This document shows, piece by piece, positions 1 through 6,906 of a stretch of DNA of 64,000 nt. The notes beneath the pieces were generated by a model that was given only the letters and a program-made list of their open reading frames with translations, was not told where the DNA came from and made no database searches. The number at the start of each line of letters is the position of its first letter. The stretch's first letter is position 1. The DNA comes from Agrococcus lahaulensis DSM 17612 (GTDB lineage Bacteria; Actinomycetota; Actinomycetes; Actinomycetales; Microbacteriaceae), in assembly GCF_000425105.1 (NCBI RefSeq), contig NZ_AULD01000006.1:310001-374000 (forward strand), read 5' to 3'. Both the position numbers and the translations under genes were made by a program.

Positions 1-530
1 ACCTGCACCGCGTGGGCCGCACGGGCCGCGCCGGCCGCACGGGCATCGCGGTCACGTTCGTCGACTGGGAGGACCTGCACAAGTGGTCGCTCATCGACCG
101 CGCGCTCGAGTTCGGCCGCCCCGAGCCGCTCGAGACCTACTCGTCGAGCCCGCACCTCTACAGCGACCTCAACATCCCGGTCGGCTCGAAGGGACGCCTG
201 ACGACGACGCCGCCCAACAAGGACGCGAAGCGCGAGCACATCGCCGAGTACGCGGCGGGCGACGGCTCGGCCGCGGGCGGCCGCGGTCGCGGCGGCGAGC
301 GCGGGCGCGGCGGCGACCGCGACGGCGGCGGGCAGCGTCGTCGCCGCAGCGGCGGCCGCTCGAGCGGCGAGGGACGGCAGGCGGATGCGTCGACCGCGAC
401 CGAGGGCCGCGGCACGCACGACGGCGGGGGCGCCGGGCACCGCGACGGCAACGCCGCGCCGACGCAGCGCCGGCGCCGTCGCCGCCGCACGGGCGGCGGC
501 GGGAACGCGCCGCAGGCGCCGCAGGCCTAG
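1..530 (+). CDS. DEAD-box RNA helicase, C-terminal part (5' end outside window)
   Basis: The frame is open from the left edge and ends in TAG at 528-530. The first residues read LHRVGRTGRAGRTG, which is helicase motif VI (HRxGRxGR) of DEAD-box ATP-dependent RNA helicases, so only the end of the RecA2 domain and the tail are present. After about 60 residues the protein becomes a low-complexity Arg/Gly-rich tail (GGRGRGGERGRGGDR, later clusters of five or six Arg), typical of the RNA-binding tails of actinobacterial RhlE/DeaD-type helicases. Likely role: RNA unwinding in ribosome assembly or mRNA decay. The exact subfamily cannot be decided without the N-terminal part. Confidence 0.9.
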   Translation, partial: LHRVGRTGRAGRTGIAVTFVDWEDLHKWSLIDRALEFGRPEPLETYSSSPHLYSDLNIPVGSKGRLTTTPPNKDAKREHIAEYAAGDGSAAGGRGRGGERGRGGDRDGGGQRRRRSGGRSSGEGRQADASTATEGRGTHDGGGAGHRDGNAAPTQRRRRRRRTGGGGNAPQAPQA

Positions 531-548
531 CCAGCTCCTCATCGCATC

Positions 549-574
549 GGCCGTCCCGCGCTCGCGGGGCGGCC
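549..574 (+). terminator. hairpin after the helicase gene
   Basis: GGCCGTCCCGCG (549-560) pairs with CGCGGGGCGGCC (563-574) across a two-base spacer, giving 12 pairs with one G-U. It lies 18 bases after the helicase stop. There is no T tract, as is common for actinobacterial terminators. Confidence 0.5.
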
Positions 575-595
575 GTTCGCGTGCCGCCCGCAGTC

Positions 596-696
596 GCGGA
601 GTGCCGACACTCTGCTGCTCAGCGCCCGCGGGAACCGCAGAGTGCCGACCCTCTGCGCTCAGCAGCCGCGGGAATCGCAGAGTGCCGACACTCTGC
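596..696. repeat. cluster of three 20-bp palindromes (cluster 1)
   Basis: Three copies of GCAGAGTGCCGACACTCTGC-like sequence lie at 596-615, 637-656 and 677-696. Each has 8-bp arms around the centre CCGA; copy 1 has G for A at its third base and copy 2 has C for A at its fourteenth. Start-to-start distances are 41 and 40 bp. The intervening 21 and 20 bases also resemble each other (both contain GCTCAGC and CCGCGGGAA), so the full unit is about 40 bp. The cluster sits between the convergent helicase and PHP genes. A second cluster with the same spacing is at 13538-13638. Function unknown; a convergent-gene terminator, a protein-binding array or a REP-like element are possible. Confidence 0.85.
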
Positions 697-725
697 GCGC
701 GGGAGGCGCGGCGGGCGGGCGCGGG

Positions 726-1595
726 TCAGGCGGGGAGGACCGGCTGCCAGCCGGTCGCGCGGCGCACGATCTCGGCGAGCACCTCGGGCTCGGTCGAGTG
801 CTCGCCGAGCCTGTTGGGCTTGCCGAAGCCGTGGTAGTCGCTCGAGCCCGTCACGAGCAGGCCGTGCCGCTCGGCGTCCGCGAGCAGCACCCGTCGCGAC
901 GCCTCGTCGTTGTCGCGGTGCCACACCTCGACGCCGTCGAGCCCGGCGTCGACGAGCGTGCCGAGCGCGCGCATCCGCATGACCGGGCGGCCGCGCGCGG
1001 CCGGGTGGGCGAGCACGGCGACGCCGCCGGCCTGCTTGATGATGCCGATCGCGGCGGCCGGGTCGGGCGCGTGGTGCGGCTGGTAGTAGCCGCCCTGCCA
1101 GTGGAGGATGCCCTCGAAGGCCGCCGAGCGGTCGGGCACGATGCCGAGCGTGACGAGCGCGTCGGCGATGTGCGGGCGGCCGATCGTCGCGCCCGGCGCA
1201 GAGTGCTCCTCGACGTGCTCCCACGTGAGCGGGTAGTCGCGGCCGATCGCGTGCACCATGCGCTCGGCGCGCTCGAGCCGCTCGAGCCGGATCCGCTCGC
1301 GCTCCCCCACGAACGCCGACGACTCCGGGTCGAGCAGGTAGCCGAGCACGTGCACGCTCGCGGGCCCGAGCTGCGCCGAGAACTCGACGCCCGGGATGAG
1401 CGCGACGCCCGTCTCGCGCGCGGCCTCGCTCGCCTCCGCCCAGCCGCTCACGGTGTCGTGGTCGGTGAGCGCGACGGCGCCGAGCCCCGCGGCCGCGGCG
1501 GCGCGCACGACATCGCCCGGCGCATCCGTCCCGTCCGACTCCCGCGAGTGCGCGTGGAGGTCGATCGGCCCCAGCGCGGCCCAGTCCGTGGTCAC
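726..1595 (-). CDS. PHP domain metal-dependent phosphoesterase
   Basis: A 289-residue PHP-domain protein. Metal ligands are visible in order: HAH in IDLHAHSRESDG near residue 13, DHD in ALTDHDTVSG near 45, Glu in GVEFSA near 70, His in LAHPA near 200, and DYH in SSDYHGFG near 260. Related proteins (YciV/RNase AM group) hydrolyse 3',5'-nucleoside bisphosphates or trim RNA 5' ends; which applies here cannot be read from sequence. The start is GTG at 1595, chosen because a -10 hexamer TAGTCT ends six bases upstream, implying a leaderless mRNA. The gene is divergent from the phosphatase-family gene at 1620, and its 3' end faces the palindrome cluster. Confidence 0.88.
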   Translation of the reverse strand: MTTDWAALGPIDLHAHSRESDGTDAPGDVVRAAAAAGLGAVALTDHDTVSGWAEASEAARETGVALIPGVEFSAQLGPASVHVLGYLLDPESSAFVGERERIRLERLERAERMVHAIGRDYPLTWEHVEEHSAPGATIGRPHIADALVTLGIVPDRSAAFEGILHWQGGYYQPHHAPDPAAAIGIIKQAGGVAVLAHPAARGRPVMRMRALGTLVDAGLDGVEVWHRDNDEASRRVLLADAERHGLLVTGSSDYHGFGKPNRLGEHSTEPEVLAEIVRRATGWQPVLPA

Positions 1596-1601
1596 CTCGC
1601 C

Positions 1602-1611
1602 AGACTACGCT
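1602..1611. promoter_or_regulatory. overlapping back-to-back -10 hexamers of a divergent gene pair
   Basis: The ten bases AGACTACGCT contain TAGTCT on the minus strand (1607-1602), six bases before the PHP GTG start, and TACGCT on the plus strand (1606-1611), five or eight bases before the GTG/ATG starts at 1617/1620. The two hexamers share the TA step at 1606-1607. Both transcripts would be leaderless. Confidence 0.55.
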
Positions 1612-1619
1612 GGGCGGTG

Positions 1620-2627
1620 ATGCTCGCGATCCTCGGCGCTCTCGTCGCCCTCGTCGTCGCCGCGTGCCTCGCGATCGCCGCGTGGCCGCAGGCGCTCGGG
1701 CTCGAGCAGGCGCCGATCGTCGCGCAGGTCGTCTCGATGCGCGTGGGCGTCATCGGCATCGCGCTCGTGCTCGCGCTCATCGCGCTGTGCTTCGTCGGCT
1801 GGCGCCGCGTGCGGCCCTTCGTGCTCGGCATCGTCTCGCTGCTCATCGTCTTCTCGCTCGTCTCGGGCGGCATCCACGCCTCGCGCGGGCTCGACGACTC
1901 GCAGTCGATCGACCGCGACTCGGGCGACCTCGTCGTGCTCACCTGGAACACCCTCGGCGACGAGCCGGGCGTCGACGAGATCGCGCGCGTCATCGACGAG
2001 ACGGGGGCGGATGCCGTGATGCTGCCCGAGACGACGCTCGAGCTGGGCGTCGGGGTGGCCGAGCTGCTGCGCGGCCGCGGCAACCCGTTCTGGGTCCACA
2101 CGAGCTGGGTCGACCCCGCGTACGGCGCCCTCAACACGACGCTGCTCATCTCGGCATCGCTCGGCGAGTACACGACCGACCGGTCGGTGGGCGACACGCG
2201 CACCCTCCCGACGGTCGTCGCGCGCCCCGACGACGGGGAGGGCCCGGTGTTCGTCGCGACCCACCCGGTCGCGCCCGTGCCGCAGCAGATGCGCAACTGG
2301 CGGGCCGACCTCGAGTTCGTCGCGTCGCTGTGCGACGGCCCCGAGTCGGTCGTCATGGGCGGCGACTTCAACTCGACGCTCGACCACTGGTGGGGCCTGC
2401 GCGCCGAGGGCGGCGACCTCGGCGTCTGCCGCGACGCGGCGAGCGCCGTGGGCGCGGGCGCGGTCGGCAGCTGGCCGACGTGGGCGCCGCCGTGGCTCGG
2501 CGCGCAGATCGACCACGTCGTCGCGACGCCCGATTGGGAGCCGGTCGCCGCGCGCGTGCTCACGGGCCTCGACGACGCGGGCACCGACCACCGGCCGGTC
2601 GTCGTGCAGCTGCGGCAGACCGGCTGA
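1620..2627 (+). CDS. membrane-anchored endonuclease/exonuclease/phosphatase family protein
   Basis: A 335-residue protein. About three hydrophobic helices fill residues 1-85 (MLAILGALVALVVAAC and following), then comes a soluble EEP domain. EEP landmarks seen are LTWNTLGDEPG near residue 105 (metal-binding Asn), LPETTLELG (catalytic Glu), MGGDFNSTLDHW near 245, IDHVVATPDW, and the terminal GTDHRPVV (Asp-His pair). The domain likely lies outside the membrane. Substrate unknown; relatives cleave phosphodiesters in nucleic acids or lipids. GTG at 1617, one codon earlier, is an alternative start. It is divergent from the PHP gene with only 21-24 bases between starts. Confidence 0.85.
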   Translation: MLAILGALVALVVAACLAIAAWPQALGLEQAPIVAQVVSMRVGVIGIALVLALIALCFVGWRRVRPFVLGIVSLLIVFSLVSGGIHASRGLDDSQSIDRDSGDLVVLTWNTLGDEPGVDEIARVIDETGADAVMLPETTLELGVGVAELLRGRGNPFWVHTSWVDPAYGALNTTLLISASLGEYTTDRSVGDTRTLPTVVARPDDGEGPVFVATHPVAPVPQQMRNWRADLEFVASLCDGPESVVMGGDFNSTLDHWWGLRAEGGDLGVCRDAASAVGAGAVGSWPTWAPPWLGAQIDHVVATPDWEPVAARVLTGLDDAGTDHRPVVVQLRQTG

Positions 2628-2652
2628 CGCGCGCGGCCGTCTCGAGGGCGGC

Positions 2653-3435
2653 TCAGGCCGGCGGCGCATCCCGGGACGCGGGCGCCCCGGTGAGCTCGTC
2701 GATCGCCGCGACGATCGCGCGCGCCGCCTCCGCGGTCGCGAGCGGCCGGAAGTGCCCGCTCTCGCGCAGCCGCACGCCCCGCATCCCGTCGGGGATGCGG
2801 TTCTTGGGCACGTGCGGGTCGATCTGCGGCAGCACGACGCGGATGCGCGCATCCGCCGACCGCTCGGCCGCGAGCGCGGTGAGCATCGCGTTCGAGGGGT
2901 CGAACTCGCGGATGTACTCCCCCGGCAGCAGCGCCGCGCGGCTCGAGCCGGCGAAGGGCGTCGCGAGCGTGACGAGCCCGGCGGGCTGCGGCTTCGCCGG
3001 CTCGAGCGCGCGGTCGACGAGCAGCCGCTTGCCGATGAGCCCGCCCTTCGAGTGCCCGACGAGCACGATGCTCGCGTGCGGATGCGCTGCGGCGACCCGG
3101 TCGACGACGGCGCCGACGATCGGGGCCGACTCGAGCACGGGCGCGACGTTGCGGCCGAGCTCGGGCACGAAGTGCACCGCGAAGCCGGCCCGCGCGAGCC
3201 GCTTCCCGAGCGGCTCCATGAAGTGCCAGCCCTCGATGACGCCGGGGATGCAGACGACGTGCACGCGCGAGCCCGGGATGCCGAGCGCCTTCGGCGCCGT
3301 CGGGTCGAGCGTCGAGCGCAGGTGCATGCGCGCCGCGAAGGCGTAGTCGCGCGCCCACACCGCGACCTCCGCCGGGTCGATCGGGTCGACGTCGCGGAAG
3401 CGGGGAGGGATGAGCGATCGCAGCGGGATCCGCAT
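2653..3435 (-). CDS. alpha/beta hydrolase (lipase-like)
   Basis: A 260-residue alpha/beta hydrolase. The nucleophile elbow is VGHSKGG near residue 125 (GxSxG with Ser), preceded by VVCIPGVIEGWHF, which places the oxyanion-hole strand near residue 60. A candidate acid and the final His in ESGHFRPL lie near the C terminus. No signal peptide is visible, so it is probably cytoplasmic. Substrate cannot be inferred. The start at 3435 is supported by the -10 hexamer TAGCCT six bases upstream. The gene follows an MFS exporter whose TAG stop is part of that hexamer. Confidence 0.82.
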   Translation of the reverse strand: MRIPLRSLIPPRFRDVDPIDPAEVAVWARDYAFAARMHLRSTLDPTAPKALGIPGSRVHVVCIPGVIEGWHFMEPLGKRLARAGFAVHFVPELGRNVAPVLESAPIVGAVVDRVAAAHPHASIVLVGHSKGGLIGKRLLVDRALEPAKPQPAGLVTLATPFAGSSRAALLPGEYIREFDPSNAMLTALAAERSADARIRVVLPQIDPHVPKNRIPDGMRGVRLRESGHFRPLATAEAARAIVAAIDELTGAPASRDAPPA

Positions 3436-3441
3436 CGCCCC

Positions 3442-3447
3442 AGGCTA
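3442..3447 (-). promoter_or_regulatory. -10 hexamer TAGCCT containing the upstream stop codon
   Basis: TAGCCT on the minus strand lies six bases before the hydrolase ATG. Its first three bases (3447-3445) are the TAG stop codon of the upstream MFS gene. Confidence 0.5.
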
Positions 3448-4788
3448 CGCGTGGCCGACTTCGGGGAGCCTGCGCGCGGCCACGACCCCGGTCGCCCCGA
3501 GGGCCGCGAGCAGCAGCAGCGCCCATGCCGGCCCGAGCGCCGCGAGCGCCGCGCTCGCCGCGCCCACGACGAGCAGCACGACGCCCATCGCCGAGTTCGC
3601 GACCACGACCTGGCGCGTGCGCAGATCGCCGTCGGCCATGTCGATGACGTAGGTCTTCCGCGCCACTCGCACGCCCGTGTGGGTGAGGGCGAGCAGGAAG
3701 TAGGCGACGACGAGCACGGCGCTCCCCCACGGGCTCGCGCCGTCGAAGGCCGGCAGCGCCGCGATCGCGACGACCAGGGCGACGATCGCCGCCGCGACGC
3801 CCGCGCCGACCGACATGAGCGTGCGGCTCGAGCGGTCGGCGAGCCGGCCGGCGACGCGCCCGCCGAGCAGCGCCGCGAGGCCCGCCGAGAGCACGAAGCC
3901 GCCGAGCCCCACGAGCGAGCCCGAACCGGATGCCGCGGCGAGCGAGACGAGGAACGGCGGGCTGAGCGCCGAGACGAGCAGGAGGCTCCGCACGCCGACG
4001 AAGCGCCGCAGCTGCGCGTCCTCGCGCAGCAGCGTCCACGCGTCGCGCGCCCAGCCGGGACGCTCCGCGGGCGCGGTCGGCGCATCCGCATCGTCGTCCC
4101 ACGGGTCCCCGTCGGGCTCGCGGATGCCCGAGTACAGCAGCGCCGCGAGCACCCAGAGCGCCGCGCCGCCCGCGATCACCCACGCGAGGAGGGTCGCAGA
4201 GGCATCCTCGCCGCCGAGCACCCGGATGGCGATGCCGAGCGTGATGGCGGCGACGCCGCCCGCCGTCGTCGCGAGGCCCGTGATCTGGCCGCGCTCGCCC
4301 TTCGGGATCGTGCGGCCCTGCACGTCCTTCGACGCGATGGAGCACAGGCAGCGGCCGAGCGCGAAGACCGCGAGCGCCGCGACGATCGCGATGCCGGCCG
4401 CGAGCCCGGCGCCGATCGCGGCGACGAGCGCGATCGCGCCCGCCGCGCCCGCTTGCACGAGGGCGCCCGCGACGAAGATCGCCTTCCGATGCCGCGCCCG
4501 CAGCACGAGGGGCGTGAGCATCGCTTGCGGCAGCATCGAGAGCGACTCCCGCACGGGCAGGAGCAGGCCCACGAGCGCGCCGGGCGCGCCGAGCGCGTGG
4601 AGCAGCCACGGCAGCACCGTCGACGCGTTGACGGAGTGGTCGCCCGCGCTCTGGAGGGCTTGCGCCGCGACCTGCCGCAAGCCGTTCGCGGGCACCCGCT
4701 CGCGCACGTCCTGCGGGAGCGCCCGCTCCGCCGCCTCGTCGCGCCGCACGGCACGGCGGTAGACGCGCTCGGGGATGGGCTCGGGCAC
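3445..4788 (-). CDS. MFS transporter
   Basis: A 447-residue major facilitator protein with about twelve hydrophobic helices after a charged N-terminal stretch of some 55 residues. A helix-breaking LLPVRESLSMLPQ and the loop RARHRKA resemble the short basic loops between MFS helices 2 and 3. Several later helices are rich in Ala/Gly (GLAAGIAIVAALAVFALG). Substrate unknown. The start is GTG at 4788, seven bases after a -10 hexamer TAGACT. A second MFS gene of the same length lies immediately upstream but is not obviously a close copy. Confidence 0.82.
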   Translation of the reverse strand: MPEPIPERVYRRAVRRDEAAERALPQDVRERVPANGLRQVAAQALQSAGDHSVNASTVLPWLLHALGAPGALVGLLLPVRESLSMLPQAMLTPLVLRARHRKAIFVAGALVQAGAAGAIALVAAIGAGLAAGIAIVAALAVFALGRCLCSIASKDVQGRTIPKGERGQITGLATTAGGVAAITLGIAIRVLGGEDASATLLAWVIAGGAALWVLAALLYSGIREPDGDPWDDDADAPTAPAERPGWARDAWTLLREDAQLRRFVGVRSLLLVSALSPPFLVSLAAASGSGSLVGLGGFVLSAGLAALLGGRVAGRLADRSSRTLMSVGAGVAAAIVALVVAIAALPAFDGASPWGSAVLVVAYFLLALTHTGVRVARKTYVIDMADGDLRTRQVVVANSAMGVVLLVVGAASAALAALGPAWALLLLAALGATGVVAARRLPEVGHA

Positions 4789-4795
4789 GCCCCCG

Positions 4796-4801
4796 AGTCT
4801 A
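4796..4801 (-). promoter_or_regulatory. -10 hexamer TAGACT containing the upstream stop codon
   Basis: TAGACT on the minus strand lies seven bases before the GTG start of the MFS gene at 4788. Its first three bases (4801-4799) are the TAG stop of the upstream MFS gene. Confidence 0.5.
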
Positions 4802-6142
4802 GGAGCCGGTCGTGCGAGCCGGCTCGGCGTCGGGCAGCTCCCGCATCCTCCAGAACGGGCCGATGACGACGAACGCTGCCGAGAGCAGCTGCCCGGCGGC
4901 GCCGATCCACATGGTCGGCACGACCCCGAGCCACGAGCCGAGCGCGCCAGAGAACAGCGCCGCGATCGGCATCACGCCCCACACGCAGAAGCGCACGGAT
5001 GCGTTCATGCGGCCGAGCAGGCGGCGGGGCGTGATGCGCTGGCGGAACGTGACCTGCGTGATGTTGTAGACGAGCACGGTGAAGCTCGAGACGAAGCCGT
5101 GCACGACGAGCAGCGGGAACGCGATCGACGGCACGGTCGCGGCGAGCGGCAGCACGAGCGCGATGCCGCTGAACGCGATCGCGCTCACCGGGATCGCGCG
5201 TGCCTCGCCGATGCGGCGCACGATGTGCGGCGTCGCCATCGCGCCCGCGAGCCCGCCGATCGCGCCGAGCGAGAAGATGATCCCCATCGCCTCGGGGGTC
5301 AGCCCCAGCTCGCGCAGCAGGAACAGCGGCAGGAGCGTGAAGGAGACGGTCGCGAAGAGGTTCGAGACCGCGGTCGTGCCGACGATGCGCAGCAGCAGCC
5401 CGTTGCCGAACACCCACCGCAGCCCCTCCCCGATCTCGCGCAGGATGGGACCGCGGTCGTCCGCCGCGCGAGGCTCCTCGTGGTCGCGCGTCAGCAGGAG
5501 CGCGACGAACGACGCGACGTAGGTGCCGACCGTCGCGAGGATCGCGAACGGCGCGCTCAGCACGGCGACGAGCCAGCCGCCCGCGGCGGGACCGGCGATG
5601 TTCGCGAGCTCGCGCGTCGCCTCGAGCTTGCCGTTCGCCTCCGCGATCTGCGCGGGGCGCACGAGCGAGGGGATGATGCTCTGGTACGAGACGTCGAAGA
5701 AGACGGTCGCGACGCCGACCACGAGCGCGACCGCGTAGAGGTGCCACATCTCGAGCGCGCCGAGCCACCACAGCAGCGGCAGCGCCGCGAGCGCGAGCGC
5801 CCGCACCGCATCCGCCCAGATCATCACGTGGCGCTTGCGCATGCGGTCGATCCACGCGCCGGCGGGCAGCCCCACGACGAGGAACGCCGCGACGCCCGCG
5901 GCGTTCAGGAAGCCGAGCTCGAGCTCGCTCGCCTGCAGCAGCAGCACCGCGAGCACCGGGATCGCGAGCTCCGTCACCTGCGAGCCGAGCTGCGCGAGAG
6001 CCTGGCCGCTCCACATCGTGAGGAAGTTGCCGTCGCGCCACAGCGAGCCGGCCGCGGGTTGCGCCGCGGGCTGCTCGAGGGACGCCGTCGTCGCGGATCC
6101 CGGGCGCTCGGCGCCCTCGCCGCGCTGCTGCTCGTGCTCCAT
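4799..6142 (-). CDS. MFS exporter, probable drug efflux
   Basis: A 447-residue MFS protein with a hydrophilic start of about 35 residues, then GSLWRDGNFLTMWSGQALAQ, the typical beginning of the MFS_3/enterobactin-exporter-like group. About twelve helices follow, with LLGRMNASVRF in the second half. The start ATG at 6142 has a strong ribosome binding site (GGAGGAG, seven bases upstream). An in-frame ATG at 6208 lies too close to the promoter to be likely. It is divergent from a winged-helix regulator at 6326, with a 16-bp palindrome between them, so regulated efflux of a toxic compound is likely. Substrate unknown. Confidence 0.85.
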   Translation of the reverse strand: MEHEQQRGEGAERPGSATTASLEQPAAQPAAGSLWRDGNFLTMWSGQALAQLGSQVTELAIPVLAVLLLQASELELGFLNAAGVAAFLVVGLPAGAWIDRMRKRHVMIWADAVRALALAALPLLWWLGALEMWHLYAVALVVGVATVFFDVSYQSIIPSLVRPAQIAEANGKLEATRELANIAGPAAGGWLVAVLSAPFAILATVGTYVASFVALLLTRDHEEPRAADDRGPILREIGEGLRWVFGNGLLLRIVGTTAVSNLFATVSFTLLPLFLLRELGLTPEAMGIIFSLGAIGGLAGAMATPHIVRRIGEARAIPVSAIAFSGIALVLPLAATVPSIAFPLLVVHGFVSSFTVLVYNITQVTFRQRITPRRLLGRMNASVRFCVWGVMPIAALFSGALGSWLGVVPTMWIGAAGQLLSAAFVVIGPFWRMRELPDAEPARTTGS

Positions 6143-6173
6143 GGCTCGGCTCCTCCGACCACTCACCCCGCGA

Positions 6174-6189
6174 ACGCGATATATCGCGT
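6174..6189. promoter_or_regulatory. 16-bp perfect palindrome, probable operator of the MFS exporter
   Basis: ACGCGATATATCGCGT is perfectly self-complementary. It lies just downstream of the predicted transcription start of the MFS gene, between promoter and ribosome binding site, where a bound repressor would block transcription. AT-rich centres flanked by CGCG occur in PadR- and TetR-type operators; the binding protein is not known. Confidence 0.55.
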
Positions 6190-6199
6190 CTCGCGCCAT

Positions 6200-6205
6200 A
6201 CCGTA
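6200..6205 (-). promoter_or_regulatory. -10 hexamer TACGGT of the MFS exporter gene
   Basis: TACGGT on the minus strand would start transcription near 6193, leaving a leader of about 50 bases that contains the 16-bp palindrome and the GGAGGAG ribosome binding site. Confidence 0.35.
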
Positions 6206-6258
6206 GGACTCGATCCCCCGACGCGCAAGCGCCGGCGCGCAAGCCGCGCTCGCCGGAG

Positions 6259-6312
6259 TGATCGAGACATGTCGATCAGTGTGCGCTCCCGATTGGGAGA
6301 TGTCAATCGCTG
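6259..6312. promoter_or_regulatory. inverted and direct repeats at the winged-helix regulator promoter
   Basis: TGATCGA (6259-6265) and TCGATCA (6272-6278) form an inverted repeat around GACATG. A direct repeat ATGTCGATCAGTG (6269-6281) and ATGTCAATCGCTG (6300-6312) has a 31-bp period, close to three helical turns. The second copy lies immediately upstream of the -10 hexamer, as expected for an autoregulatory site. Confidence 0.45.
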
Positions 6313-6313
6313 G

Positions 6314-6319
6314 TAGCGT
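6314..6319 (+). promoter_or_regulatory. -10 hexamer TAGCGT of the winged-helix regulator
   Basis: TAGCGT ends six bases before the ATG at 6326, so the transcript would be leaderless. Confidence 0.5.
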
Positions 6320-6325
6320 GGCGAC

Positions 6326-6841
6326 ATGGAGGACACCGCCGCCGACGCCGAGCTCGTCGCGCGCGGGCGCGCGCTCAGCTCGCCGCTGCGGCTGCGGGTG
6401 CTGCGGCTGTGCGCGTTCGAGGCGCGCACGAACAAGGAGCTCGCCGAGCTGCTCGACGTCAACCCCGGTACGATGCTCCACCACGTGCGCACCCTCGTGC
6501 AGACGGGCTTCCTCGCGCCCGAGCCCGAGCGCGCGGGCGCGAAGGGGGCGCGGGAGATCCCCTACCGCGCGACGGGCCTCTCGTGGCGCACCGAGATCCC
6601 GGGCGGCTCGCGCGTGCTCGTCGACGTCTTCCTCGAGCAGATCGACGGCCTGGCGCCCGACGACCTGCAGGCGACGTGGCTCGGCCTCAAGCTGAGCGAC
6701 GAGCACAAGGAGGAGCTCGAGCGCCGGCTCTTCGAGCTCGTGACCGAGTTCAAGGAGCGCGAGCCGGATCCCGACGGCCGGCCCTACTCGCTCTTCACTG
6801 CCCTGCACCCCGACCGCAACCCGCCCGCGGGCGCTCGCTGA
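6326..6841 (+). CDS. ArsR-like winged-helix transcriptional regulator
   Basis: A 171-residue protein. The first 70 residues form a helix-turn-helix of the ArsR type: SSPLRLRVLRLCAFEARTN, then NKELAELLDVNPGTMLHHVR, where the recognition helix is NPGTMLHHVRTL. A basic beta-wing (AGAKGAREIPYRATG) follows. The C-terminal half has a charged helical region (DEHKEELERRLFELVTEFKE) that may mediate dimerisation. No metal-binding Cys pair is visible, so metal sensing is not supported. Its divergent position to an MFS exporter and the phased repeats in its promoter suggest control of that exporter and of itself. Confidence 0.82.
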   Translation: MEDTAADAELVARGRALSSPLRLRVLRLCAFEARTNKELAELLDVNPGTMLHHVRTLVQTGFLAPEPERAGAKGAREIPYRATGLSWRTEIPGGSRVLVDVFLEQIDGLAPDDLQATWLGLKLSDEHKEELERRLFELVTEFKEREPDPDGRPYSLFTALHPDRNPPAGAR

Positions 6842-6906
6842 CGCATCCGCCCGGCGCGTCGACGGCGAGCGCCCGCGATCGCGTCGCGAGTGGGATGATG
6901 GGCGCC

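Noticed and set aside
596-696. CRISPR array
   Set aside because: Only three short palindromic repeats, spacers share sequence with each other, and no cas genes are present in the window.
2752-4866. 704-codon frame on the plus strand
   Set aside because: It is an antisense shadow of the hydrolase and MFS genes: highly charged Arg/His/Glu/Asp-rich composition with no recognisable domain. Many other long frames in this GC-rich sequence are rejected for the same reason.
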